DNA of 64,000 nucleotides from Xiphophorus maculatus (GCF_002775205.1 NC_036443.1:31340217-31404216), one strand, 5' to 3'. Positions 12,858-26,411 are shown, counted from the first letter of the stretch. Notes: generated by a model from the sequence alone, not told the origin. Translations and numbers: made by a program.

Positions 12858-15800
12858 GAGAGTGAAACTGATCAGGAGAAGGAAAGCTGGATTGTTGCTG
12901 CGTCTGCAGTGATGCAGCATCTTATTGTTATGTGGTGAAGAGCTGAGCTGAAACTTTGTGACTGAAAGGACGAGATGAAGGACATGAGCAGATGAAATGG
13001 ATGAACTTCTTTCATTCCTGACCATTTAACATCACTGGGTGTTGAAAAAGCTCATTCTGAATCAAACAAACTGTCTCTAAAACTCACCTTTAAGAAAGGA
13101 CAGAATAACAAAGACCTGAGAACTGAATCCTCCTTCAACTGATCTTCTAATGAATGTCAGGATTTTAGCAAACAGCTTCACTTTGTTGGAGATGAAATCC
13201 TGTTATCTGTGAGTGACGTTGTTTTTCTGCAGGATCTTCCACAGATTCAGCTAAAGATGCTCTGTGTCTGTGTGGAAAGTTTCTGGCCCGATTTAAAGAG
13301 AGTCTTTGTTAGGTTTTCTGGTTCAACCCATGAATTTAGGAGCATTTCCAATCAGAATGGGTCAAAGGTCAAAGTCAAAGGAGTTCTGTGATGAAAGTCG
13401 GGAACTGGAAGTTCATCACAAATGGTGAAATAATGAGAAACAGTCCAGTCTGCAGACAGTCTCCTCCTCTTCCTCAGCTCTTCTTCTGTACAATCGTGTC
13501 CTTCACATCCTCCTCGGTGTTAATAAAGACTCTCTGTTTGCTGCAGCGACAGAAACCGGACAAACACTCTGTTCTTCATACGCCGTTCATCTCATGTAGC
13601 TGATGTCGCTCTTACATCAAGCAGCTCATTAGCAGCACAAACATCTTGGGCTTTAGGTCTAATTTAGCTTTAATTAACTCATAGCTGGAGGGCAGTGAAC
13701 ACCTGCAGCCAGGAACAAAACAGTCCAAACATCCTGGTGATAAATGTGTGACCATTGTCCAGATCTACGCCGTTTGGCCCCGAGTTATTCTGGTTTTGGA
13801 CGTGTTTTAGCCACAGCATTAAGGTGATACGATGTCTGACTGGCAGTGGATTGGTCAAACACTGACCAAGCATTATGAGCTGGTCAGTATTTTTCTGCCT
13901 GACCCATTAAGCGCGAACGCCTCCAGATGCCTGAGGTGAACCAAGATGGCGGCAGCAGAATCTGTACGGGGCTCACTCCGAGGATCGGACTCGGTTCCCA
14001 TCAGAGGGAGACCTGGGGAGCGACTAGTTACCACCGTAAAGAACCTGAAACCTGGAGGGCAAAGTCCAGGAAACATCCGGGCAGCCGGCGGAGAACGTGG
14101 AGAACCTCAACACTCAAACTCTTCTCCATTAGCCAGTCTGGTTTGGTTAAAGCCCAGATGGGAGCGTCTCCATTAGATCATTAACTAATGTTGATGTGAA
14201 TATGGGTCGTGATCGCAGGACCTGATGTCGACCTCAACGTTTTGGTTCTGATGAACTCAAACAAAGACAAAGACCCAAATTCAAGAAGTTCAGATTAAAA
14301 CCTACAATGATTCTACGGCTGATCCACACATTATGATTGCTTTACTGTTCTGGCACTTTATTTTATGAAACACATGTAACCTTTAGATTTAGTTTATGCA
14401 GTCAAACACCAACATTCACAACGTTAGTTTGGCGTATTAAAAACACCAAACTACCGTCGTGTAGTTCTGGTGTTTCCCACTGAGCTGTAACTGACAGAAC
14501 GGGACCAGAGCCGCACCGTTTATGGTTTCTTCAGATAAACTCGGTCATTTTGCTCCTGGTTCAGCTCCACCCTGAGCAGCTCTGACTGCAGACGCCACGT
14601 CCGCCGCTCCACTGCGGTGGATTAGACATCTGGAGTGTGAAAGGTTCTGCCTTCGTGACATAAATCACCGACCAATCAACGACTGCAGTCTGCTGCCAAT
14701 CAAACCTCTTACAGAAAGCTTTCCTCAGCCTGTACTAACCCTGAAGTGTTTATGGAGAACGGGAAGAACCGAAGAGGAACCACTAATGGAGATGAGCATA
14801 AAAACCTTCATCACTTCTGATCATTTGTGTCCAAGTCACTGAGAGACTCTGTTCTGATGATGTAACCGGGTCTCAGGTCCAGAGTATTGGTACCGTTTGA
14901 TTCCAGCTCAACCTGCATCTGCAGCCTGGTTTCATAAGAGGAGCCAGCGATGCGTGGGCGGTGATAATGTGATGGAGACGTGACAACACCACCTGTCAGC
15001 TTCCTGCTCTGCTTTGTGTTCAGAGATGCAATAAAGAGACGTAGTCTTTTGACCTCTGACCCTGGAAACATGACCCAGGCTGTCCAGCAGAGAGGATTTA
15101 AAGTAAGCAACAGCTTTATACATTCAGGATTATGGATTATCTGTCTGCCAGAGATGCTGCACGGGTGTTCCTCCACCGAGCGACACATTGACCCCGGCGA
15201 CCCCAACGTGACGAGGGCAGAGGAGCCATGAAACTCTGACCGATTAAAAGATTAAAAACAAACTCATTTCCCCTGATTTCACCCAGCAGACAAAACGTTT
15301 AGCAGGTTAGGCCCCAAACCCGTCAGATGAACCTCACTGGTCCTCAGCTGATGCATCGGCAGGCCGAACTTAACCAGCCAAACAGTTAACATGCAGTGTG
15401 GTGCTTGTTAACAAATGGTCGTGACTTACTAGTGGAACCGATCCGATCCACCAACCTCATCTACCTAAAGGTAGGTAGCTGAGGTTTGGTTGATAAACAT
15501 CTCAATAAAAATGCCATTTATCATGTCAAAATCATGATGAAAAATAGCCCACAACAGACTGTATAAAAGCAGAAGCAACACTGTTTACCACCTACATCGT
15601 AGCAGTAGTGTTAACAATATGGTGAGTGGGAGTGAACTGCTAAGTTGACCAACGGGGTGGCGAGGTTGCTTGGTATCCAGACTTCCTCAGGTACTCAGCC
15701 ACTGCAGGCGCTTTCTTATTTCCTCCATGGACGTCTTTCTATCAGACAGTGGCACCGCTGCTTTCTTATTACTGCAATCTTTCTGTTCAACGGTTGATTA

Positions 15801-18599
15801 CTGTAATTACATTGACTGTAAATTACAAACAAAATATATTTAGTATTTATTAAAGAAATACTGTCTATTCAACAGAACATTCCTAAGGAAGAAAAAACAA
15901 AGAGCATGTACTGTACTCCATGTGCTGTATTTATTTATTCTTCATTTCCATCTGTATCCGTCTCCTCCATCTTTCTCTCTAATTATCAGGTTTATTTCCT
16001 TACCAAGCTCAGACAGTCAGGGTCAGTATTTCCCCTCCGACAGCCAAACCTGCTCAAAACTTTTATCATTGTTTCACCTGGTGAAGAAGATCGAGCTCTG
16101 ACTCCGCAGGCACCAGATCAGACCCAGATCCAGGTTCTGTGCAGTGCAGGTGTGCAATGATGGGTCCCAACTGGGGAAGATTTATTTACACAAATGATCT
16201 TTTAACGCCCTTGTCTATACTTTCCCTTCAGATCGCTCAGGTTTGCTGATAGTGGAGAGAGAATCACAATTCCCTTCCCAACTTTGCTCACAAATCTTTG
16301 ATTTTAATCAGATGTGATCTGTGAGCAATATAAGATTACATAACCATGTCTGGGTTCATATTAATCATTCAAAGCATCAAGTTTAATCCTTAAAACAAGC
16401 ATAATTCAGGAGAAATCCCGTCAGAATAATCTGCATCGACATGAGAAGATGATCATACGGACCCAGATTTTACAGGCTGAGGAAACGTTCCCATTCCTGC
16501 AGGTTAAAAGTTGATTCAATCCAAACTCAGGAGGCTGTGCCGGTCCAGGCGGGGAATGTTTGGGATTATGAGGGTCTGCATTTAGAGGATGAAGGCTTTA
16601 AACAGCAGCACACGTGTTTGGTGACCCGATCCTTCCTTTGACCCTGGGAGCATCTGTCAGTGAGTCGGGTCATGTTAGGGTGAAAAACGTCCAATCTCTG
16701 ACCTTTTAATCGGCGGATCAAGGTTCTGGAGGGCCGGTTCCGACATCGTGTCTGCGCTGACGGCCTTGTTCACCTCCAGCTGCGTTGCAGCCTGCAGCTC
16801 CAACCGCTGCTTTCCTGCTTCTAGTTAGAACCTTTCAGTTAAAAACTCATGAACATGGCTGGTTATTGATCTGTTCTGCTCTTGTGTTTTAAAATGCCGA
16901 TTTTAGCTTTAAGCTAATTAGCATAACTCACCTCTAACCCCAGTGTCATATTAGCATAAGAACAATAAAATCCTATTTTATTGTAATGACATCCTGAAAT
17001 GATGTCGGCCTGCCTATTGGTTAGCATAAATGCTAATGAATAAATGTCATCACTAGACAGACCTGCATTTCACTTAAATGTCTTAATTTTGATAAAACTG
17101 TGTTAAACTGACTGAACTGCAGCAGCCTGAGGGCAACAGGAGAATATTTCTGTCTAAATGAGCTCATGCACGCCCCTGGTGGTGGTTTTGGAAACTGCTC
17201 CTCATTAATGAGACGTAAAGGTCTGCAGGCGTCTGATGTCTGTTCTGCTGCTTGTTGATTCATTTTGGTTTCTTTTGACTCTTGCAGCTTCTGGTGAATC
17301 ATTTATTTTGTGTTTTAATGCAGTTATGAAGCAAAGTTCAGACTCTGATCTTTGACTCAAACTCAGCCGTTTGCTGAGGTGGTTCAAAGCTCCTGTGGAA
17401 CGTCTATGAACTCCTCCTGACCTTACGACCTCACTTCGTCTCGTCTGGTTTCTGCGCTCATTACTGCGGAGAGTAGCGGGTTCAGCTAGCGCAGGTGCTA
17501 ACGGCTTAATGAGCAGAGGAAGCTGGCAGACGGAGGGAGACGCCGCTCTATGTGTCCACGTTCTTCTCTGATTTTTCCGTTCCCGGTGTGAAGATCCCGC
17601 CCACAAAATCCATCTGCATCACTGGAAACATTCAGCTTCTCTAAATCCTCAGACTGTGAAGTTCTGACCGGAAACAGGCGGCCTGGCGAGGCAGCCATGA
17701 TGCTGCTGACTGACAAAGAGCCTGCTGGGTAATTCAACATTGATGGTTGCTATGGCGATTCTCTGGCTTTTCCGGGACGGGTTCCCTCAACCATCCGCTT
17801 TATTTACAGTGTTTTAAGTTTTCATTCGGGGTGGCAATAAAAGTCTTACATTTGACTTCATGCAGAAATAATCTAAACTCTGAAATTTACTGTACAAACA
17901 AAATGTTTTGCACCAAAACGAGACACAAACCTTCATTTCTGTTCGGTTCGTCAATAACTGACCCAACCGTCACTAATATCTATACAACAGCAGCAAACCT
18001 TCCCTCCCTCTGAGCTGTGGATGTTCACACACACCAGTCCAAGTACCAGCTCTGACAGGCTGGAACCGGTTGCCAGGGGCAACAAGGTGTGTGTGGATTC
18101 AACTCTGGGTTTAAGACACACCCTGAGAAGCAAATTTGTTGCGTCACCCAAAGCCCACGTGTTCCCCGCCCCGACGCTGCGTGTGTGTTAGAAAGACTTG
18201 GCTGCAGCTGTAAACTTTGACTATAAATAAATCACAGGATGCTGGAAAATAAAACGCCTGTTGGTTAAAGGAATCGGATCAATCCGGCGGGAACGGCTCA
18301 GGAGGAACAGACTCTCCGTTCAGCTCGTATATTAAATCGTGTCAGGTTCTGACTGAGAACCTGGAGGCAGAAAAACTTCAACCAGTTCAGTTTCAGATAT
18401 TAATGTGAGTTTTTAATCTACTCGCCACAGCACAGAGTCACGGCTCAAACACGTCGGTTCACGATAAAACACATTGAAGCAGCAGAATCTGATTTTAAAT
18501 ATTTTTATATCTAATCAATTAAAAAAACACATATTTAATAGAAAAACAGGCGTTGAAATGAATTCAGAAGGCGGTTTGTTTCTGACCAGTCCAGTTTAG

Positions 18600-18915
18600 T
18601 TAGCTTAAATCAAACTCCAGAAATCCTCTAATCTCCATGGCAACCATTCAGCTGTTTAAAACGCCTGGATGGAATTAGCCCCGCCTTCAAGGCACAGCTC
18701 CTCCCCCACTCAGCTCCTTCAGACTTGCCGGCAGCAATTAGCAACACCTGCTGAGCTCGTTAAAGGATCTGCTGCTCAGAGTAACTCTGGTAAAAATGTT
18801 AAAGGGTTAATACAGGAGCCATGTTGGGATGACTTCCTGAAGGCGGAGCTTCAGAAAGAGCAGGAGCTTCTTAAAGAGACAGAGGCCCTAATTCAACACG
18901 TTAAATCAGAAAGTC
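18600..18915 (+). repeat. Dispersed repeat family A, copy 1
   Basis: The segment from CTAATCTCCATGGCAACCAT through the AAGGCGGAGCTTCAGAAAGA region to the AGAGACAGAGGCCC end is matched in reverse orientation at 53010-53270 and, in part, at 25795-25880. A frame of about 100 codons starting at 18669 spans it, but the matching copies are not similarly open and one is truncated. I treat it as repeat sequence and not a gene. Confidence 0.75.
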
Positions 18916-19894
18916 AAAGTTCTTTTGAGTCATATTTGATATATAATTTTAATAGCAATTTAAGTTAGTTCCTTGATCGTGCTATTAAAGGAGAACACAT
19001 GATACTGTCCCTTTAAAGCACCTGTTGAAGTAGAAAAAGCATCTCAGAGTCACAGGAAAAGGTTTTTGTTGTCTTAAGTTCTCTAAAGTTCGTCCTCAGC
19101 ATCCTGAGGACAGAGACTTCGCTGTGAACTCACCTGCTCCGAGTTGCTGCAGGCGGAGAGGAGCTGGATGTCAGGGAGTGTCTGGAGAACCGGTTTCATG
19201 ACAGATAATGAATTTTAAACTCTGTGGAAGAAAGCCACTCTGTGGACGTCAGGCTAATCTGCAGCTGAAAGCAGCCGTTTAATCTTTCTGATGCGGACTG
19301 AAGGAAAACTTCTCGCATCAGATTTTAAAAAAGAAAAAAGAGATGTTCAAGAGTCAGACTTTGAAGTGTTAGCAGAAACTCCAGTGGGGTTAATAAAATA
19401 TTTAGAGAGTTTTCAAACCACTGAAGACTTTGAGGTGAACTACAGATGAGTGCAAACATGGAAGATGTTATTGATAATCCATGAGCTGCGAGTTCAGGTA
19501 CAGAAAACAACGTCTGGCTGAAAATGTATTTAAAGGTCTGATCTCAACACTCAATGTTTGTAATGAGCTGAGAACCACGTCTGACTGGTTAGCCTGCTTG
19601 TGCTCCGATTGTGAAGAAAATGAACAAACAAGAAAACAGAAATAGGTGAACGTCCACTAAAACCCGGCTTCTCCTGATCGGGTCGGTGCAGCTCGGTCAA
19701 TCATACTCAGGAGAGAGTTTAAACCCAAACATCTAACATGGCGTCATGCTAAAGCAAAGGCTAACATGGCGCACTAGTCTGTCTTGTGACGTCCTTCTGT
19801 TGCCAACCAGTGGCTGGTGTAGCTAAAACCAGCTAACGGACAATAACCACAGTTATCTGAATTGTATTTTAAGCTGCACCATTCACATCAGTCC

Positions 19895-20130
19895 AGTTCA
19901 GTTGATGTGAATGCTAAGCTAACTCTGGGTCTGGGTTGGGTTGAAGTGAACTCTGGTTTGGTTTGAATGTGAATGCCAACCGGACCGGAGACCGCTCCAA
20001 AAGCAGGAAGTGGACTACAGCGCAGGGCATTCGGGGTAAATACAACCAAAACAAATGTGCTAGCCTAGCGCTAGCAGGAGAAATGGCTCGTGGTTTTTAG
20101 CCAAAGACTAACGAGAAATCCTCCAACGTT
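19895..20130 (+). repeat. Dispersed repeat family B, single-orientation copy
   Basis: This copy contains GGACCGGAGACCGCTCC, AAGCAGGAAGTGGACTACAG, CGCAGGGCATTC and AAATCCTCCAAC in the order also seen in the right half of the 12.4-kb inverted repeat. A short related piece in the opposite orientation occurs near 7870-7905. The element has no coding content that I can see. Confidence 0.75.
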
Positions 20131-20327
20131 AAATCTGACGCCTCCCCTCCTGACCAGGTTGTTTTCTGAGCTTTTTACATATTTCTCAACCTTTGGCACT
20201 CGGTAATGATCCTTTCCTTTTTCTTGTCTTTGTTAGAACGATTCGCAGCTATAAACTACATTTTTCCTTCTGGCATATCCTCGGCTACCTCACCACCTGC
20301 CCTCCATCTGAACAGCTTTGTGATGCT

Positions 20328-21603
20328 TAGGCCTGTCACGATAGCAAATTTTGCTCAACGATTAATTGTCTCAAAAATTATTGCGATAAACGATAATATT
20401 GTTTGAAGACTTTTCCACACTGATTTAATGGAAATGACGTAATAATGCATGTGATTTCCTGCCAAAGATAGATGCACTTTATTTTCAAAAGAATATTTAA
20501 CACTGGAGCTGATAAACAAAATAAACTAAACAACCAAAAACAAAATGGATTCTCAGTCTCAATTAACAAAAAACTCACTTGAAAAAAAAAAACTAAGCAA
20601 CATAAAGCCAAAGTGGAAATAAATACTGCATTCAACCTAAAGATTATGAAGTGTGTATATTATGTTGCCCTTCAGTAATAATTAGATTTAAATAGAGAAA
20701 ATGGGCACATCGACTACCTGATGCAATAATTCACACTACATGATTTTTTGCTCCTATTTTTCCCCTTACAACAATCTTAAAACGTTGGTCTTTCTAAGAT
20801 TGTGTGGTGTGTTACGGTAGATCATCGTTGCCGCTCCGATCTAAATCAGGGTTTTTCCTGACTGGGATCTTAACTACACCTGTTGAATGTGACAGGTAGC
20901 CAATCAGAAAGCGCGGATTCTCCTCGCTGTTTTCTGAGGGGAAATTATGGAGGGGAATCCCAAACAGCTGACACGGCGCAACCCGAAGTCCAGGACATTG
21001 GAGATGATATGTGGAAACAACATTAATGTTTATTCAACATGCAAAGAATATAGAAATGACAAGAGGAGGAGTTGGAGCGAAATTGCTACTGCAGTTGATA
21101 AACCCGGTAACTTTTCAGCTGTTCTTCGTTAACGTGACGTAAACAGGTTATAATGATTTTCATTCAGTCAGGACTTTACGCTGACACTAGCCACATGCAT
21201 TGCAGGTAGATTGTAGTAAAGCATTGATTAATGCCTGGTTTTAAAATTAGTTCACTGAACTTGTAGCCATTATTTTGTTCCCATTGTTGGACACCACACG
21301 GCAGGACCGAACCCGATGGAACCGTTATACCCAGGATTTCTGTCGGTTGTGTGATCTGTCAGGTTTTGAAAATGGGCCGACAATCGGCCGACAGCTCTAA
21401 GATCGCGTAGTCTGCGCTGGGCTTTACACTAAGGAAATGAGGAAGGGAAGGGAGAGCACCGGAGTTGAGTCTTTTTTCATTCGGTGTCATCAACAGAAAG
21501 AGAAAAAGGCCGGAAGAGACGATAATGCCGATAATTAAAATGACCTCGATAGGTTTAATTTATCGTACGATTAATCGATTTATCGTTTATCGAGACAGGC
21601 CTA
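20328..21603 (+). mobile_element. hAT-like DNA transposon with 8-bp target duplication
   Basis: The element starts TAGGCCTGTCACGATAG and ends with CGAGACAGGCCTA, a terminal inverted repeat of about ten exact bases that continues imperfectly (CACGATA against CTCGATA). The 8-bp direct repeat GTGATGCT flanks both ends (20320-20327 and 21604-21611). Length is 1276 bp, too short for a full transposase. An 8-bp duplication fits hAT. Internally it holds a short coding-looking exon at about 20947-21110. Confidence 0.85.
20947..21110 (+). pseudogene. MADF/Myb-like exon fragment inside the transposon
   Basis: The frame beginning MEGNPKQL reads about 55 residues, with a stretch NVYSTCKEYRND followed by RRSWSEIATAVDKP. 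This order (a short aliphatic and Tyr segment, a YxD-type motif, then W-x-E-I-A) resembles the first half of a MADF domain. A GGTAAC word near 21109 could be a splice donor. No second half of the domain is visible. It may be a captured host exon or the remnant of an accessory transposon protein; the assignment rests only on motif resemblance. Confidence 0.4.
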
Positions 21604-24000
21604 GTGATGCTACATGAGAGCAACCTACTGAACCCAGGACTGCAGTCTCAGCACACGGTGAACCCAAACGGATCCGCCCAGCACCAGTAGGTATTTCCTC
21701 CTTCATGGCTCAGGCCAGACTGTAGCAACGTGACCAGGCCAGCCACACCTGACAGCAAGACCCAAACATTCATGAATGAAAACCCTGCAGATGCTCTTCA
21801 TCCCAGAACCTGAGCTAAACCCTCAGGATCCCGATCAATGGCCGCCATCGACTGCTAACAGCTTAATCTACAGTAAACACCGGCAGCATCACACGGGTCC
21901 AACGGTTTTCCACATCACAGACCCTCAGCAGGAAAATCAATATGTGGACGGATCGGTCTGCTGCGTTTTGTTGTGGGAGCGTCAAAACGCTCTGAGCTCG
22001 ACCCGAACGCACCGGGCCGTTGACACGCTGCAGATGGACAAAATCAATGAGGAAAATATGGCAGCCTGTAGGGAACAAATCAATTAATACACGTCTTTCT
22101 GTTGGTGCTGCTGGTGCTGGAAGATGTTTAACTCAACCGCTTTATTCACAGGAAGAGCCAACAATGATCAAAAGATAATCAAATACTTTAAAGGTGATGA
22201 AAACATCTTGATGACAGAGAAGAAGGAACCTTAAGTCCAGACCAGGAGCTGGACGGCTCCACAAAACAAAAACCATCTGCTAAGTGACTTTTCCTGGCTA
22301 CTAAAATCTTCGTGGGAAGTTGTTCATGTTTCCTCTGAGGAACGCTGAAAAGTTCAAGACGTCATTGTTTCGTCTCTCCAAAGCCAAGACGCCAAACAAC
22401 AAACAGCAATCAGGACGCGTCCCCTCCTCAAGCGGCCGTGTCGTTTTAATGAGTGTGAAATGTGAGGATGAATGCGTTCTGTCAGATACTGTGGAGCTAA
22501 TGACCATGAGAACCGGCTGAAAGAGCGACGATCCGGCAGAGAACAGATTAGCACGTTCCTGTCCCGGTCACAAGTCAAAAGGACGGAGAACAAAAACGCT
22601 GCATCCATTAGAAACACATCAACGCCCCCCCCACTCCCCGACAGCCGTTGCTACGGGTTACCATCACCTCCCGTCAATCACTGCCCAGCAAACAATGCTG
22701 CGATTGGTGGGCTGATGGACAGGGTCACCATGACAACACAAAGACCCGCTGATGACTCAATGTAGGACGAGAACGAGGTCCGGGCTCCTGCGGGTCGAGA
22801 CCCTGACGGTTTGGACCCGGATCAGCCGCTGGTGACGAGACCAACTGGACCAAAAGGGAACGATCAGGCGGCGGCACGACGACAGGCGGCGGCACGACGA
22901 CGTGGTGCAACGTTTGGAAAGGTACAAAAATGAACAACTTTGGTTATTAACCAAAACGAGTCACTTAACGAGGCATATTTCATCTCTGACCTTGGTTTTC
23001 TTTCATTTATAAATGTCAAAGTAACGTTTGCCATTTATAAAAGCTACATACTTAACTTTTATAAATGGGAAATATTTAGCTTTTATAAACGGCAAGCTAA
23101 ATATTTAGTTTGTGACTAAATATTACTTAGTGACTAAATATTCACCTAACACGCTTAAAAATGAAGAGTGCTAGCTGAATATTTAGTCAAATTAATATTC
23201 TGATATTTAGTTGATGTGAAATTTGCAACTGAATGAAAAACATGAAGAAAATGTGATTTTGAAGAATAACCATAAAGTTTTATCTCAATATTTTGTGGTT
23301 TTTACTGCAGTAACAAGTAGTGATATTAAAGTGTTTATAACTTATTTTTAGTGTTTTAAGGCAACTGTGTGTTTCTGACCGGATATGACTGCAGCTGCAT
23401 CTCATCTCAGCATCCAGAGGAAAACTTTAGCCAGTAGAACAGGCCAATCAACCGGTCAGGTTCTGGTTCTGGTTCTGACTGAAAGACAGGAGGGAACATC
23501 AGAATGGAAATACCTCCGTAAATGATAAATCTGTATCACCGCAGCTATAAGAAGAGATCTGACTGAACCGCTGCTGCTGCATCATCGTCATCATTAACGT
23601 GTTTTGATTCCTCAGCAGCTGCAGATGGAGACGTGATGAAGGGAACACGTACAGCAGCCAGTCGACTGATTTCATCCCGTTAACGAGTCGATTCCTGATT
23701 ACTTAAAGACTTCCTGAACAACTGAGAGCAAATTACAGCCTGTGGAGTTAACGAGGCTTTAATAGTGAAACAATGAAGCCGATACGTTCAGAAACAACTC
23801 TAGAAAACCAGGTGGAACGGATCAGAACCAGGATTTCTGCTCTCCAGAAGGAGAACATCCGGCCGTTTGGGTTCTGCAGCGGCACAAAGATGCAAATCAA
23901 ACCAGTAAATGCACCTATAAATGGTTCAAACACAAAAAAGCAAGGCGGCCTAGTCAAAGTCTGAGATGCTTATTTGAAGGCCAGGTTCTGGCGTATCGGC

Positions 24001-24411
24001 CTTTTGGGACAATGTTATCACTTTAAAACTCAAATTTTTATAATGACTTTCATTCTTGTAGTCGTTTTAAAACTCAATTATTCTCATACTTGACTAAAAC
24101 TTGCAATTAAGACTTACAGTATATTATTAATAATGAATTGTTCTCATAATTGTTAACTTAAGACTTGTAATTATGACAAATTCAAAATTATGAATCTGAA
24201 ACTAAAGAATTTTATTCTTATAGTTACTTTAAAATGTGTCATTCTGAGTTTAAAACCCAAAATTATGACTTATTCTCATAATTATGTCTTAAACTCAATA
24301 TTGAGTTTGAAACTAGTATTTATTACTTTTATTCTCATCACTTTAAAACATGTACTTATGACTTGCTGTTATTATTTTTTTCATGGCAGGAACGGGCTTC
24401 CATACAGATTT
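24001..24411 (-). repeat. Dispersed AT-rich repeat family C, copy 1
   Basis: Recurring words such as TTATTCTCATAATTATG, TTAAAACTCAA and AAAACTTG alternate through the segment, which ends at about 24411 with TTTTCATGGCAGGAACGGGC and CTTCCATA. The same composition, in the other orientation, begins at about 25178 with ATGGAAGACCATTTCTGCCA. Segments of this type are common in fish genomes; the family name is not known to me. Confidence 0.65.
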
Positions 24412-25177
24412 CCAAGGCTGTCATTAAAAGTCTGCCGACGTTTTCACCAATAAAAGTGACATGAAGCAGCAGAAAGTGAGAAGACGGAGTCAGGGCGAGT
24501 CGTCTGGGCTGATCTGTGGCCTGCGGCGAATTTAACGAGCAGAGACTCGGTTAGGGACACACGTCTCATCCGATAACTCAATTAGAGCACAAATTAACTT
24601 GAGTCAGGAAATCCAATTTAAGGACAAATGAGTCAGTGTTTGTGTTGAACAGATGGAGAGAAACAATCCAGAGGAAGAAGCACTTCAGAGGAGGCAGACG
24701 AGGCAGGAAGTGCGGCACGCAGCTTCCTGCCTGACCTTTTCAGCGGATCAATAAGTCATGAGGCCGTCAGGAGTTCTGACAGCTTCAGCGGCGATGAACA
24801 AGCTGAGAGAGACGGAGCTGCTTCTGAATAATGAATGAGTTGTTTACTGTCTAAAAGGTCTGGACGGCTTCAGGCCGCAGACACAGACGGCTTCTTCTGT
24901 AAATGCTAACCAGGCGGTTAGCATCATCTGCTACTGACTGGGTCCAAACATCTCACCGAACCGAACCAGAGACGTTTCAACTGGATTAAATTTAACAGCA
25001 GCAGCAGAATTTCACTGCTGAGTTTCAGATGGAAGCAGAAGAAAAGTTCAGGTTTTACAGCCGAAAGGAGAGAAAAGAGATTCGGTTCAGTGAGGTCCAG
25101 ATAGATTCTGGTGGATCCACTGAACCAGGGAGGAGTTCTCACTCTAAGAGAAAAACCCAGACTTCCCTGGACAGGTA

Positions 25178-25303
25178 TGGAAGACCATTTCTGCCATGAA
25201 AGGACAAATAAAAGTCCAACTGGAAGCCCTAATTATGACTTATTGTCAATTATTACTTCAAAACTTGCACTTACCACTTATTCTCATAGTTATGACTAGA
25301 CCT
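25178..25303 (+). repeat. Dispersed AT-rich repeat family C, copy 2
   Basis: This shorter copy starts with the ATGGAAGACC...TGCCATGAAA edge and continues into TAATTATGACTTATT, ACTTCAAAACTTGCAC and TTATTCTCATAGTTATGAC words. It is opposite in orientation to the 24.0-kb copy. It ends exactly where the family D repeat begins. Confidence 0.65.
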
Positions 25304-25304
25304 G

Positions 25305-25690
25305 TCATAATGAGCTATAATTCAATAAATCACATGACAAATTAAAACAAGCTCAATTATTTCTGTTTGCATGATTTATCATTTTTCTTCCTATCAGAAA
25401 CTGGATGATAAAAGTCTTCAGTTTGCTGCTTTGGTCTCAACTAAATATTTTTTTCTTTTTTTGAAGGAAAATGTAGTTTACAGAGAAGTCATAATTCATT
25501 TTATTTGTTTTTCTGGTTTTCTGTTTATTTATTTTGGATATTAAAATTTCTTCCAGTCCCAGTGTTAAATGTTAGTTAGAATTTGAAGTTTATTAATCTT
25601 TGAAAATGTCTTCTTACATTAATATTATTTCATTACATCACAGAAAAATGGTGGCAAAACAGTATTATCGTTCATGGCAATAACGTCTTG
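25305..25690 (+). repeat. Dispersed repeat family D, copy 1
   Basis: Shared landmarks are CAGAAACTGG(A/G)TGATAAAAG, TCTTCAGT(T/C)TGCTGCTTTG, TATTTTGGATATTAAAAT and TCTTCCAGT. They occur in the same order at 56266-56590, and the second half recurs at 28770-28980. The left edge reads AGACCTGTCATAATGA, similar to the TAGGCCTGTCACGATA end of the 20.3-kb transposon. These may be related non-autonomous elements. Confidence 0.65.
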
Positions 25691-25794
25691 GACCATTAAT
25701 AACAACTCGGTATTTTATTTTCAGTTGTTCTAAAAATGCAGCATACCAAACATAAAAGAAGTTTGACTTTGCCATGTTAACGGCTTTAAACTGG

Positions 25795-25880
25795 GTGCCT
25801 GTCTCTTTAAGAAGCTTCTGCTCTTTCTGAAGCTCCGCCTTCAGAAAGTCATCCCAACACTTTTAACATCGTTTTTAGGG
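25795..25880 (-). repeat. Dispersed repeat family A, partial copy
   Basis: GTCTCTTTAAGAAGCTTCTG, CTCTTTCTGAAGCTCCGCCT and TCAGAAAGTCATCCCAACA are the reverse complement of the distal part of the 18.6-kb copy. The homology stops soon after 25870. Confidence 0.7.
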
Positions 25881-26300
25881 GCGTTTCACTGACAAGTAGT
25901 TTGTATAAACCATGTCCATTTCATTTCTGCTGCGGTTGTATTGATTATTAATATTTTATTAGTTGGCTGAACTGAACTGATTCCAGACAAAATGAACTTT
26001 TAAAACGTTCAGCTGAAACCGGAGCAGATTGAGTCCTCAGCTTCAGCGCTCATTAGCTGCTGCGCTAACACCGTGCTTTCAGTAATCACACGCTGCACAA
26101 CAGGAGGCCCATGGCCCCCAGGGTGAGTGTGTGTGTGTGTCTGTGTGTGCGTGTGTGTGTGTTCTAGGTTTGATTAAAGAGCTTCTGTGTGGTTTTGAGA
26201 TGCTAATCGATGTATTATCAGCAGGATAAAGGAGAGTTTAGCTGCTTAAAGACAAACAAATGACTTCTGGCTCAGACACCCCATACATTACTAATGAGGG

Positions 26301-26411
<111 letters not shown>

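Larger units (their letters stand above)
11784..20319. other. Gene-free interval with dispersed repeats
   Basis: No recognisable exon was found. The interval contains the 12.4-kb inverted repeat, a small perfect hairpin at 12828-12857, a CAAGATGGCGGC word at 13942-13953, and repeat-family copies at 18600-18915 and 19895-20130. The remainder is ordinary AT-moderate DNA with many CAGAACC words. Confidence 0.55.
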
